Below are positions 11,338 through 22,390 of a stretch of 64,000 nucleotides of DNA, piece by piece (within the stretch, counting starts at the first letter, position 1; every line of letters starts with the position of its first letter). Origin of the DNA: Oncomelania hupensis (taxonomy: Eukaryota > Mollusca > Gastropoda > Littorinimorpha > Pomatiopsidae); assembly GCA_036898135.1 (NCBI GenBank), contig CM072513.1, positions 36,105,428 through 36,169,427 on the forward strand, in the 5' to 3' direction. Position numbers and translations under genes: made by a program. The notes under the pieces are model-generated. The model was not told the origin of the DNA, did not search any database, and saw nothing but the letters and a program-made list of their open reading frames with translations.

Positions 11338-12186
11338 TAATTGTTTCTGTGAAAATTGCAGTAGTAGGACAATAGGCATACTTGGGAAAAGAACACAAGA
11401 TGGTAAGCCATTGAATGTTCTATTTCCAGACGCTCACAAACATAACTAGCTGAAAGAAAGCTTCTTTTGTAAAGTAAAGTGGTCATTTTCATAAGCCTGT
11501 TCTGTCTCGGTTTTAAGCAACAAATGCAAAATGAAAACGCGATACATTTGACCACTCTTTGAACTATCTGCAAGCCAAAGTGTATCAAAGTCGGCTAAGG
11601 CAATGTTGAACACCAGCACAAAACGTGTTTAGAAAATGAGAAACCAGATCTACAAACCTCTCCGCCGAAGTGATGATGCAAAGTTTTTTTAGGACAGCTT
11701 GACGTGTGGAGCTTGGAGGGTCGAACTTTGGATCCTTAAAAGGGAATGTGAAGTGTTGATCCAAGCCGTGCCACATGTTGCCTCAGTTTTCATGCACTGG
11801 ACTTGGGTTATCCTTAATTGCCCCCTGACCCTATCCACTGGCACATATAGTAGCCACTCTACTCATTCATGCACATGCACTAAAACAGAGCGAGAGAGAG
11901 ATGTTTAAATAAATTCTTTTAACAAAATAATCTATAAGCTAAAATGGCTCTATGAATGTAGAATGTAGATAACACCTAAGGTCTATACACTCTCATCAGA
12001 CCAACCATTAAGAAAATGCTCACAGATTAACGCAAGAACAGAATTTAATAAATTAGTCAAAGAAAAAAAACATACGCACGCTATTCATTCCTAACGGCTG
12101 TAGGGTCCTAAGGGTAAGCTATCAGGTGGATTTTTATGCACTCCGGAGCAACTACAATGTGCTTTGCGGTGTTCTATCATCTTAGT
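11338..12186. other. No feature seen
   Basis: AT-rich sequence with small frames lacking motifs. A GAGA patch lies near 11890. Confidence 0.5.
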
Positions 12187-12312
12187 GTGATGATGATGAC
12201 GTTGATGATGATTATGATGATGATAATGATGATGACGATGATGATGATGACGACAACGACGATGATGATGATGATGATGATGACGACGATGATGAGTATG
12301 ATGATGATGACT
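12187..12312 (+). repeat. Imperfect (GAT/GAC)n microsatellite
   Basis: GAT repeat with GAC, GTT and AAT interruptions. The frames through it (poly-Met/Asp, poly-His, poly-Ile) are not genes. Confidence 0.92.
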
Positions 12313-12614
12313 TGTTGCGCGCATACTTCAACATTGGCCGTCTGCTCAGGGCGCAAAAGAGGTAGATTCGGTGCATAGGATGAATAGTCACAAAGCCAAT
12401 CAAAACAAAAAGTGTTTCTTAGTCGACTGTGGTCAAGTTTCTCAGGTCTAGAGGAAGAACATGTTCCACAGCAAGGGTCCATGAATGGGGAAAAGCTCTG
12501 TATCCTAGTGACTTCTTATGACTGTCAACACTCTGTGTCTTCATCAAAGACTGAGAGGAATATGAAAACCGCCTTCGTGGGAACATCTTTGGTTAAGAAG
12601 CATTCTTTTCAGCA

Positions 12615-13831
12615 TATAAAACGTATTTGAAAACATTACAAAGTTTAGACAGTAAGATCATACAAATAGCACTTGGTGTACCGATTCATACTAAAACTAG
12701 AGATGCATATGCAGCAGCAGGTGTTTTATCTTTAGGAGATTATAGAAAGCTTGCATGCGCAAAATATTTAATTAGAAGTCACACAGTAGAAAATAATATG
12801 CAAGAGGATCTAAATACTAGATCGAATATTGATTTTCCAAAGAGAACAAAAGATGTAATTTCATTACAAACAATTTCAACATATATTCAGGATATTTTTA
12901 ATGATGCAAATATTTTACCACAACAAGTTGCGCCAAAAATCATTAATGCTCCATATCCCATATGGGAAATGGAAATCGCACAATATGATATTAATTATAC
13001 TAATTTTAAGAAACATGAACATCCTTATTTAATAGCTACAGAGGCCCGAGAACATATAAATGAACATTATTATAGACATTTAAAAGTTTATACAGATGGG
13101 TCTGTAATTTCTTCAGGAGATGCAGGAAAACGATTTGTAATTCCAGACCTTAAAATTATAAAATCTTTTTACTTGGGTAAAAAATCATTCAGTATTCACT
13201 GCAGAGCTGGTGGCTATATTAATTTTTCTTCATACATTAATTAACACACCACTTGCTTTGTATGGTATTCTCATATGTGTTGATTCACAATCGGTGTTAT
13301 ATGCATTAAATGCTAATAAAAATCATGACAGAGATGATATAATATTTGAAATAAAACATCTCATTCACTCTTTATAAAGCAGAGGAATACATATAAATTT
13401 GTGTTGGCTGCCATCACATTGTGGATTAATACATAATAATATAGCTGATAGAGCAGCAAAACAGGGAGCAAAAAATATTAATGCTATGAAAATTCATATT
13501 AGATTATAAGTTAAAGAAATGTACTGCATAATTAATATTACTAAGAAAAAATATCAGATTCCTGTTTAATTAGTATATCAGGAGTTCCTAGACATATTTC
13601 TAGTTTAGCATTTAGATTATATTTAAATTCTTGGAAAACAAAATTTTGTAAAAAATATTACTTGCATTTGTAATGAAAATATAACCATCCAACACTTAAT
13701 ATTACAATGTAATGATATAAAGAGATATTTACCTAGCAGTTATGATAAATTAAATAGCACTCAAGATTTAAATTTAAAATCATATGTAAATATATCTAAA
13801 GCACTGATATATTCTTTAACTGGTCAATTCT

Positions 13832-13885
<54 letters not shown>
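12615..13885 (+). mobile_element. Decayed non-LTR retrotransposon fragment with RNase H and (TAA)n tail
   Basis: A 5'-truncated LINE remnant. It begins with a post-RT segment (LQSLDSKIIQIALGVPIHTK, AGVLSLGDYRKLACAKYLIR), then an RNase H domain (VYTDGSV with the first catalytic Asp, TAEL with Glu, CVDSQSVLYAL with Asp, and LPSHCGL with NNIADRAAKQGAK after a stop). It ends at a (TAA)n run at 13832-13885, a tail type known from I-type LINEs. In this copy a run of six A near 13180 shifts the frame; the other copy has five A and reads further. Stops at about 13375 and 13507 kill both copies. Confidence 0.8.
12627..13244 (+). pseudogene. LINE RT-RNase H fragment, frameshifted
   Basis: A 205-codon frame covering the post-RT region and the start of RNase H (KVYTDGSVISSGDAGKRF). 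Near 13180 one extra A relative to the other copy throws it out of frame (KKSFSIHCRAGG instead of NHSVFTAELVAI). The first catalytic Asp is kept and the Glu is lost in this reading. AT-rich codon use fits the surrounding LINE. Confidence 0.75.
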
Positions 13886-13886
<1 letters not shown>

Positions 13887-14487
13887 GGTTAAATAGTTAT
13901 ATGTATCATTACATATTTATTATTCATAGTTTAATCTTAAAGTATTTCTCAATTAATATAATTTTACATACATTTTCTGCGATGATTGAAATAAGCATAT
14001 ATGTTGTCATCGTGCTTTCTTATCCATTAATATCATAAATAAGCAATAACAATAGATTTTCTTTATATATTAATGTCGTTATATTAATTTTTGTTCATAT
14101 TAAATCCTTTATTTTAACTTTAAGTTAATCTGTTTCTAATTTAATATGTTGTCTAATATCACAGATGTGAATAGACGTTAAATTAAATAAATTTTAAAAA
14201 AACATAAACAAATGAAAGACTAATAAAGGCATGGAGCAGTCCTGCCTCCTTTACACCAGTCCTACATAATAACATTGGTCCCAGCTCAAAACTGTCGTGA
14301 ACGGTTGTTGTGTTCTAGATCAACGTCTTGTTTTCTCAGTCGCAGTGCAAAATTCTACAGTCCCTTTACTTTCCTTTTCAACTTAGGACAAAAAGGCAAA
14401 ACCACTTAAACGTGTATGTATGAAATTCCTATTGTAAAGTATTTATTTGCGATTTTTTCGTTTTAAAAAAACAACAAAAACTTTCAG

Positions 14488-16066
14488 CTAAATAACCTCT
14501 ATAGAAGCATATTTTCTAAATAATTATTTGTTTACAAAGAATGTAAGATTTCTTTAAATAATATATTTTCTCCGTAAATAACGTATTACTTATCTAAGCA
14601 ATACTTCGTTTACCTAAATAAATCATGTTATAGGTAAATAAAGCATTGTTGCTAAATAAGGACTTGTTTACCTATATAATGCATTATTTAGCTAATTGTG
14701 TGAAATAATGTATTATTTAGAAATGTTTCTAAATAATGATTTGTTTATCTGTATAATGCGTTATTTAGCAGAATTTGCTAAATAATATAATGCATTATTT
14801 AGCAGAATTTGCCAACTCCTTTATTATTTAGAAGATGTTGATAAACAATGCATTATTTACGTAAACAATTCATTGTTTGGGGATAATCTCACCAGAAGCG
14901 CTTATTATTTAGGGGATTCCAGAATTCGCTTGAAAACTTCGTACGTATGATTTGATTGTTTCTATAATTAAATGCAAGGTTTTTTATAATTTGACTGCTT
15001 TCTATACTTAAATGCAAGATTGTATATCCAAAATGTGTGTTAATTATTTATTTTTCAACATAAATCACTCCACAAATTCGAAGATAAAACGTTGTAACGT
15101 TCGAACACAAACGAAAGGTCAAGGTCGGTTTTCTGCAGGAGTGTTCAATATTTTCAGTATGCCCCTCAGAAGAACAAAAAGTACGCTTCCGTTTTGTATT
15201 TATTTATTCCAAAACGCAAAGATAGGGTAGAAGAAGTGACAGTAGCAGGAGTATTAAATTGTTGAAAAACTGGAATCAACGCTTCTGCTATTCTTTTTAC
15301 AAGATCGCCGTTAACTTGCGAGTTCTACATGTTTCTTTACTCTGAAAGCAACCACCCAATGAAGAAATGATGAATCCCTCTTTTCCGGAGCCGTTGCCTT
15401 GCAGTTTCGTAATTTAATACTGTTGCGAAAATATTAAAAATAGAGTGAAATAAGGCAGTTGCCTCATTTTAACTCGCGAAACAGTAAAATCACGTTTTTC
15501 CAATTTTCTTTATCGCTACACACAACTTCACAGTAATGTATCTGCGAATCCCCTAAATAATGAAAAATTAATTCCCTAAACAAAGAATTGTTTACGTAAA
15601 TGATGCACTATTTAGCAACATCCTCTAAATAATACATTATGTAGCAAATACTGCTAAATAATGCATTATATAGGTAAACAAATAATTATTTAGAAACATT
15701 TCTAAATAATAACTTATTTCACACTAACTGCTAAATAATACATTATATAGGTCAATAATTCTTTATTTAGCAACAATGTCTTATTTACCTATATAATTTA
15801 TTGATGTCAGTGATCTTGGCGGCAGGGAATAGCTTAGTCGTCAGAGCGCACGACTTGTGTGAGTGCGTCTTGGGCGACGTGGGTTCGAATCCTGACTTCA
15901 GCAAACTATTGCGTGATTGCTGGATATTACAAGCCAGCGGCTTGAGAAGCTCTCTGAGCTTGTAAGTGCGTTATATAAGAGGAATCTCTTTCTTTCTTTC
16001 TAAAAAAAATTGTTTAGGTAAATAATAAGTTATTTACCTATAAAATATATTATTTAGAGAAACCTT
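14488..16066. mobile_element. Foldback-like element with long modular inverted arms
   Basis: The left arm (about 14488-14920) is inversely repeated by the right arm (about 15544-16066). Both carry, in mirrored order, segments such as ttagaaatgtttctaaataa, tttacgtaaacaattc and, at the inner ends, attatttaggggattc. Within each arm the module taaataatgcattattta and variants recur every 30-50 bp and are themselves palindromic. The spacer (about 14921-15543) has no recognised transposase; one 72-codon frame (15012-15230) is unidentified. Long inverted repeats made of sub-repeats match foldback/long-TIR DNA transposons. The right arm is split by a SINE. The left outer limit is approximate and no target duplication was identified. 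Confidence 0.7.
15821..16001 (+). mobile_element. tRNA-derived SINE inside the foldback arm
   Basis: The A-box-like tagcttagtcgtcagagcg and a perfect B box ggttcgaatcc (15892-15902) form a tRNA-like head. The unrelated body ends in gtgcgttatataagaggaat and a (CTTT)n tail (about 15987-16001). It interrupts the right foldback arm: arm sequence ends near 15805 and resumes after 16010. The tail resembles in outline that of the CR1/L2-like LINE at 11115. No clear target duplication was found. Confidence 0.8.
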
Positions 16067-17013
16067 GCAAAATGGAATTCCATACTTAGGTTGCTACTGT
16101 ACAATGCGAATTTTACCTGGGGAGTGTTCGGGATGCAGTTTTCTTATAATGAGCCAACCCCCGACCGGTTTTCGAGTATGGAAGTGTAGCTGCAGCTAAC
16201 ATCGTGTTAGACGCTCGGACATGATTTACAAACCCTTCTAGTAGTCATTATCACTTGGGAAGTGGTTACAAAACTATCACCCGATCATACAAGACAAAGG
16301 TCATACAAGGGCAAATATATTGGTGCGTACTTCGTCTTCGTTCTTGTCGATCAAGAGTGGGGCGGAGGAGTGCATGCTGTGTTGCAAGGTCGCAGCATAC
16401 AGGTTGCGAACGCTTCTGAATTTGAGGTGAATTTTTATACTTTTTCTTTCCGTCCTTTTTTTGTTTTAAACATTATTAAATTGCTGGATTTTTTTTATTT
16501 TCATTTCCAACCGATTTATTGGAGCGTGTAAAATTTTGTAACCAATCATATTTGTTTTCGTTTCTTTCTCATTTAAGGCCGGTTGTGAAAATGATGATAA
16601 TGGCATTTGTAGGATATTATGAGTTTTTCAACCTCACAGTTCGACCTAAAATATTTTTACCATTTCAGTAAATATTTATGTATTTTATTCCACAATGTTT
16701 GAGAGAGGATGTGGTGGTGTTTTTTTTCTGGCCAGATATCCTACAAGCTGAAGAATACTAAAACATCTTGAATCGCTGTGTACGGTTCCAAGATGGAGGT
16801 GAAAGAAAGTGGAATGCCATTAAACATTTTCTGATCAAGCTGCTCAGTGTGGCCAGAGCAATAGGTCGATTCCTTGAAAGATGAAAGTCCGTAAGCTCTT
16901 ACTCTTATGACTTTTGTAGCTGAAATATAAACTATAAACATTCCGCATTTGTTTTGTACAAACATGTTCGTCCTATATAGTTTACCCTGTAAGAATAAGA
17001 ATAACTCCTAACT
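16067..17013. other. No feature seen
   Basis: Mixed sequence. An 89-codon frame at 16262-16531 has no recognised domain. Confidence 0.5.
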
Positions 17014-17716
17014 AGCCTATGGAATGGAAATAAGTGCAGAGAAGACCAGCATGATGACGAACAACACCAATGGCTCAACATGGACATCAAAGTCCAAGGC
17101 CAATCCCTCAACACAGTGCATAGCTTCAAATATTTAGGAGCCATTGTATCAGACAATGGGTCCCGACAGGAAGTCCTCTCCAGGATCGCACAAACAACTG
17201 CTGCCCTGACAAGATTGAAACCCATTTGGAAAGATAGGACCATCAGTCTACATTCCAAGGTAAGGCTGCTGCGCTCCCTTGCCATCTCCATCTTCCTATA
17301 CGCATCTGAAACATGACTAAAACAGCAGATCTGCAATGAAGAATACAAAGCATGGAGATGAGCTGCTACAGAAGACTTATGGTCATTTCCAATCCCAGCA
17401 CATCACTAACAACTAAGTCCCACAGACCATCACACAAGCCTTTGGACAACACTATGACATGCTCACAGTGGTGAAGAAACGGAAACTCCGATGGTATGGC
17501 CACGTCACCAGAGCATCAGGCCTTGCAAATACCGTACTGCAAGACACGGTGCAAGGAGGCAGAAAAAATAGTGAAACAAAAAAGAGGTGGGAGGACAACA
17601 TTCGAGAATGGACTGGCTTGACACTGAGCGAAGCCATGAGGATTGCTGAAGACAGAGAAAGATAGAGTATGCTGGTTAAACGATCATCTATGTTGCCCCA
17701 ACGACCTTCGAGTTAC
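17014..17716 (+). mobile_element. Degraded RTE-like LINE fragment, second locus
   Basis: The same family as 8444-9250: YGMEISAE-like start, VQGQSLNTVHSFKYLGAIVS, LHSKVRLLRSLAISIFLYAS, then RKLRWYGHVTRASGL and KKRWEDNIREWTGLTLSEAM. The fragment is 5'-truncated and has several frameshifts and stops (TGA at about 17314). It lacks the GGATA tail at its 3' end. The left junction near 16990 differs slightly between the two copies. Confidence 0.8.
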
Positions 17717-18594
17717 ACACACCAGCTCAATGCCTATGTGAGCAGCTCTGTTTAGTGCCTCCACATTTTCCTGGCTGAGGACTATTTATAGCTTGCCTGC
17801 ATCCTCCCTTCCAGTGAAAGGAAAGGAAAGGTAGCATCGGCGAAGCTATTTATGTTACACAATTTTTGTTCCTGGCTTCTAAGTGTTATATTTCAATTGC
17901 TTATGTCTAAAGTACGTGAAAAAATGACTTCATTAAGCACAAACTTTGCTTACACGACAACAGCACGAAGAAAACTAGTTTTTTGGTGAAAATTGAACGA
18001 TATTTTTCATTTTCGTCATTATGATCAGGTTGAAACAAAAATTGCACAAGGAATAGACAAACACAGTCAGAAACCACTCAACAAGGTTCAGAAATGTGTA
18101 GATTTTCTAGATTGACGATTGTACTGTGAATCTCACAGTTCAGTTTATAAATTTATAGTCCCCAACACAGTGTGCGTATAGGAGACTTTGGTATTATGAT
18201 GTCCATTGATATAAGAGGTCGTGCTGCAGTAAGAGGTCATATGAAGAGGGAGAGCGGGACGCTGCTACGACGTCCGGAAGAAGACGGAGATGGATCGATG
18301 GCAGGCATGAGGGGAAGGAGTACGAACGAACGGCGGCAGGGGTAGGACCGGGGTGCCAGGGAGGCCGCCAAGGCCAAGGGAGGGCAAGCACAGAGGGGGA
18401 AGGGTGGAGGGCCTAGCAGTGACCAGGAGGGTGGAGGGAGGGGAACGTACCTAATTAGATAAAAATGCTTCAGGACCACATTAAAAGTCGAGGAGGGCCG
18501 GGTAAAAGCTATAAACAATCAAGGATAGACCCATAAAACAAGGAAGGAAAAAAAAGGTACAGATCGTGAGGTAGGGAAAGTCATTCAAGAAAAC
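17717..18594. other. GC-richer segment without recognised genes
   Basis: From about 18190 to 18450 GC content is clearly higher than in the neighbours (gaggg, ccggg motifs). Minus-strand Pro/Ser-rich frames (18194-18518) are compositional. I cannot identify it; it may belong with the repeat and HSE region downstream. Confidence 0.45.
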
Positions 18595-18985
18595 GGAGAC
18601 CCAGGACACAGGGGTCGACTGAAGGTATGAGCCATGTGGTATTGGATGTCAATCATGAAAACGAATACCCAGGATCCAAGGGATCAACTGAGGTATAAGT
18701 CATGTGGTGAGAAATGTTAGTAGTGGTATCTAATACCCAGGACACAAGGATCAACTGAAGGCATGAGTCATGTGAGGGGGGTGGTCAGTCATGGAAACGG
18801 ATACCCAGGACCCATAGGGTCGACTGGCTAAATGAGCCATGTAGTATGAGAGCAAGGTAGCTGAGTGGTATAAGTCAGTACCTGGTAGTAATACCCAGGA
18901 CCCAATGGGTCAGCTGAGGGTACAATCCGTGTAGTAGTAGCTGAGTGGGAACATGTCACTTAAGTAGAGCATACCCAGGACCCGA
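18595..18985 (+). repeat. Diverged tandem repeat, about 65-90 bp unit
   Basis: The motif acccaggaccca followed by gggtcgactg and a gagccatgtggta-type segment recurs near 18600, 18668, 18735, 18802, 18893 and 18971, spaced about 66-91 bp. Copies differ by substitutions and small indels. No ORF spans them. The HSE array begins about 360 bp to the right. Confidence 0.8.
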
Positions 18986-19346
18986 GAAGGTAGAGTCGAA
19001 CCCAAGGCCCATGGGCCAGGTGGCGGAATAAGTTACAAATAGGTAACTGAGTGGGGATAGTCATCATTAGTAGTTGTAAGACAAAGGAACCCACGACGAG
19101 TTCCGGGGAGAGAACCGGCCAGGCGGTTGGGTCTAAAGGTGTACAGACACTCGTGAGCGGTAGGTGCACACCGCGGTCATGAACAGCAGTCCAAAGTTAG
19201 TCGACAAGGAGTAGGCTACCAGGTCGGCCATAGAGTTCAGATGCATGTCGCGGCAGGCAATCCTAACCGCGGAGAAGTCAGGCTCCAGGGCCAGACACCC
19301 AAGGACACAGTAGTCGTGTGTTTTGATACTTGTACAGCTACTTTTG

Positions 19347-19439
19347 GAACGTTCAAGAACGTTCTAGAAAGTTCTGAGAGTTTCTCGAAAGTTCTGGAAG
19401 TTTCTTGAACGTTCTAGAGTGTTCAGGAGAATTGTAGAA
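19347..19439. promoter_or_regulatory. Exceptionally long in-phase heat shock element array
   Basis: Alternating GAA and TTC triplets occur every 5 bp in strict register for 19 steps. Perfect triplets start at 19347, 19352, 19357, 19362, 19367, 19372, then 19382 through 19412 (seven), then 19422 and 19437. Near matches (AGA, GAG, GAG, TTG) fill 19377, 19417, 19427 and 19432. The start reads GAAcgTTCaaGAAcgTTC. Canonical HSF sites need three such units. Binding by HSF trimers is inferred from the motif. No TATA box or gene start is evident on either side. Confidence 0.75.
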
Positions 19440-20750
19440 ACATGTGGACAACTCTAGCAGTTCAGGGAGGAAGCTCGGCATTGAAAGCAAATCGATAATT
19501 TTCTCGAACACAAGCGATTTTCCAAATTTCATTGTCCCGGTCACAGAAGCAAAGTTTTTCTGGAATAACAGCGATTTCCTTTCTGTTCTAGACCTAACGG
19601 GTTAGGAAAACACACTTTCAACCCAGGAACAGAACAAAAGTAAAAATGTGTTACATAGTATAATCTAACCTCAAAACTAAAAAGCTTTGGTTGAGTCGGT
19701 GTGAACAGGATAGGATAGGAACTAACTAACCATCAATGTTTTACACTAAATCACAAAATAAAAAGTAGTTTACTGTCTGTATATGCTATTCGCAGTATGA
19801 ACCTCGTGGCATTTGACAGGAAGGGTCTAATGAATCTCTGTAAAGTATAATAAGTGGGATCATAAATTTATTCGGATTTCATAAGCAAGCCTATTTCGTT
19901 TATTTTGTAGTTGTTAAGTACCTAAACAAATATATTAAAGACACAATCTCAAAGGCAGAAGTTTCATATAAACAATTTATGTAGAATCCTCAAGTTTTTG
20001 GCCGTCTATTTCCTTATTGAGCCACCGCGCTCTCATTTATGCATCACATAATTATAGTTTGTATACAGTTCATTGACCATACGGTAGTTACACAAGCATG
20101 TTTCTAAAAATGTTTAGATAAAATACATTATAATCATTTTTTAATACGTTAAATACATTATTAGAATCTAGTCTATCACTTTCTTGGTGATGGCCGAGGA
20201 TAATCGTTCACTTTAGTTTGCTCCTTTGACCCTCGTCAACCCTTCGTATTGGACTGACTGGCTGTATGTATCAGTTTATAGTCCCCTCTCTTCCCGATAA
20301 GGATTTTCAGAGAGGAGACTCTTCTTAACGGGAATATGCAGGGGTCTCTACGTCATCTCTGACCAATCATTTAATTCTCGCACTAGTCGTCTCGCTCTCA
20401 CGACCACGTGAATCTTCTTTTGGAAATTTTGCTCTCCTGTCCCACCTTTGGGACACTATCTGTTACGTCTCAACTTCGAGTGTCAGGGAAGGTAGATCTA
20501 AGAGAGATATGAGCCGCATGGCTACTTAGCGGTCAAGAGACCCTGGTCAGATGTTCGAGTAAGATAACTAACATTCCTGTTTATCGAGGTCTGCTTGGTT
20601 GTTTCGGGAGTGGACGTCTCAAGGAGGTTAATTTAACATATGCAAACTTTCCTCTAGAGGGTTGGTAAATTAACGTCAGGTTTTATTCAATACTATCCGT
20701 TTATCTCTAAGATGAGTTACCACATTTTGTTGTCAACATTTCTGATATTC

Positions 20751-20752
<2 letters not shown>
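19440..20752. other. No gene seen
   Basis: AT-rich intergenic sequence. A short aggataggatagg patch at about 19707-19720 resembles the tail of the RTE-like LINE but has no body. A 7-bp inverted repeat tgtccca/tgggaca lies near 20440. Confidence 0.5.
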
Positions 20753-20803
<51 letters not shown>

Positions 20804-20895
20804 TTCATCATCGTCATATCATCATCATAATCATCATCATCATCACCATTATTATCACCATCATCATCATCATCATAATCGCCGTCCTCCTTCTC
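20753..20895 (+). repeat. (ATC)n microsatellite
   Basis: ATC repeat with TTC, GTC and AAT interruptions. It is one unit longer here than in the other copy. Plus-strand poly-Ser/His frames are by-products. Confidence 0.95.
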
Positions 20896-21348
20896 TTCTT
20901 CCTCATCATCAACATCATCTGCTTCTTTTTCGTCTTCCTTTTGGTGAAAGAGATATTAAGAAGCAATTTACTAAGTGTATTATATTATTACTTGTACTGT
21001 ATTATTATTGAAGAAAAGAAACACAACAACAGAAACAATAACAGTAGCAAAAGTAATTCGAGCACACAAAAAAAGCACACATTAAAAGGGTGAAAAGGCC
21101 ATAAAACCATATGTAACTGTACACTGTTACGTTTGAGACGCGCACGATAGATCCGATCGTTTTGTTTTGCAAAGCATGCAATAACAGAATGTATTTACCT
21201 TTGATTTGATTGTGTGTTGTTGTTAGAAGAATTCTTTCTTTTATTTAACGTCTCTTCACTTGCTGAGTGATATTAGACCAAAACACTTTCTCTCGCACAG
21301 ACAAACAAACACAAAGGTCCATAAACAATAAAATAAATAAATAAAATT

Positions 21349-22167
21349 CTATAACAATTTGTTGATTAGAGATTCACTAATAGTCGTAGCAACGTCAACT
21401 ATTACATGATGATGTAATATAGAATCTAATGGTTTGTCGTTGTCAATCACTATTTGTTTTTCCTTATATGTATTAAGCAACACAGGACACTGTCGTACAA
21501 TGTGTTCCACAGATAATCTTTGCGAGCAAACACACAAAATATTCTTAGAAAACTTGGTATTCCACGAATTCACCCTCAATTTGTGAATAATCCTACTTAT
21601 GTGTCTTGAACAAATAAAGTCTGGAGCTCCACAACTTAAATCTGAACGCATGTAATTTTCAATTAAAGATATCATTTCATGAGTAGAGAGCTCAAGTTCA
21701 GGATGCTGAAAGATGCATTTAATTTTCTGTGCTCCGTTCTTGGCTAGAATGTCTACTTTTTCGTTCCAGAAGATACCACAGTGGGATGGAACCCAACAGA
21801 AATAGACATCAGTTCCTCTTGTCCGCAAAATATGAATTAATGCTTTAATTTCAAATAAATAATCAGAACGATTCTTACAATGCCACGTTTGCAATGAATG
21901 AAGAACAGCTTTGGAATCAACACATAATAAAATTTGGAAAAACGTAATAGGATAATCAGAAATATATTGCAATGCCTTTAGTATGGCAAACAACTCTGCT
22001 GTAAATATTGAGACATTTTTACCAATATAAAAAGATTTCTCAAATTTTAAATCAGGTATAACAATACCAGCACCAGCTTCAGACGATTCTAAAACAGATC
22101 CATCTGTATATATTTTTAAGTGATTTTTATATGTATTAGATAAGTGCTCCCTAACTTCACTCACCAA
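21349..22167 (-). CDS. RNase H / CCHC C-terminal LINE protein fragment
   Basis: A 272-codon reading of the fragment. The nominal first codon is TTG, and the frame is open a further 70 or more codons upstream, so this is not a genuine start. Domains: RNase H at about residues 15-150 with all four acidic/His positions retained, a linker with DFICSRHISRIIHKLRVNSW, and a Cys-His cluster near residues 215-235. It would degrade RNA in RNA/DNA hybrids during retrotransposition. Without an RT core it cannot act alone. Confidence 0.7.
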   Translation of the reverse strand: MVSEVREHLSNTYKNHLKIYTDGSVLESSEAGAGIVIPDLKFEKSFYIGKNVSIFTAELFAILKALQYISDYPITFFQILLCVDSKAVLHSLQTWHCKNRSDYLFEIKALIHILRTRGTDVYFCWVPSHCGIFWNEKVDILAKNGAQKIKCIFQHPELELSTHEMISLIENYMRSDLSCGAPDFICSRHISRIIHKLRVNSWNTKFSKNILCVCSQRLSVEHIVRQCPVLLNTYKEKQIVIDNDKPLDSILHHHVIVDVATTISESLINKLL

Positions 22168-22390
22168 CTGATTGATATTTTCAGATTTTCTTGTTAAAGT
22201 AAAATCAATATCAATGTTTGCACCTAAGTGCTCCCAAGAAGGAATTGTAGGAAATAATGGAGGCGTTTTAATGCCATTTAAATTGTTAGAAGAAGCTTTG
22301 TATAATGTTGATAATTTTCGTTGGTCGAAATTATTGGAGAATTTTTCTAGGGTTGCTTGTTTACTATCGATCGAAGCGTCTAGATAGATC
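21349..22390 (-). mobile_element. Non-LTR retrotransposon fragment with intact RNase H domain
   Basis: The minus-strand LINE 3' portion reads open from about 22388 down to the stop at 21349, about 345 codons. RNase H motifs are complete: IYTDGSV (Asp), FTAELFAIL (Glu), LCVDSKAV (Asp), and CWVPSHCGI with NEKVDILAK (His, Asp). The C-terminus has a CVCSQRLSVEHIVRQC Cys/His motif usual at the end of I-like and Jockey-like LINE proteins. Upstream RT sequence is missing. The 3' end is followed by a TTTA-type tail on the minus strand. It is related to, but clearly diverged from, the fragment at 12615. Confidence 0.82.

Noticed and set aside
12475..12614. Possible additional CR1/L2-like C-terminal remnant (VHEWGKAL)
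   Set aside because: Match is too short and interrupted by stops to support a separate element.
15821..15905. Functional tRNA gene
   Set aside because: A and B boxes are present but no acceptor stem or standard cloverleaf closes, and a SINE body with CTTT tail follows. The same applies to 6712-6790.
19707..19720. Extra RTE-like LINE insertion from its GGATA-like tail
   Set aside because: Only two to three pentamers and no adjacent LINE sequence.
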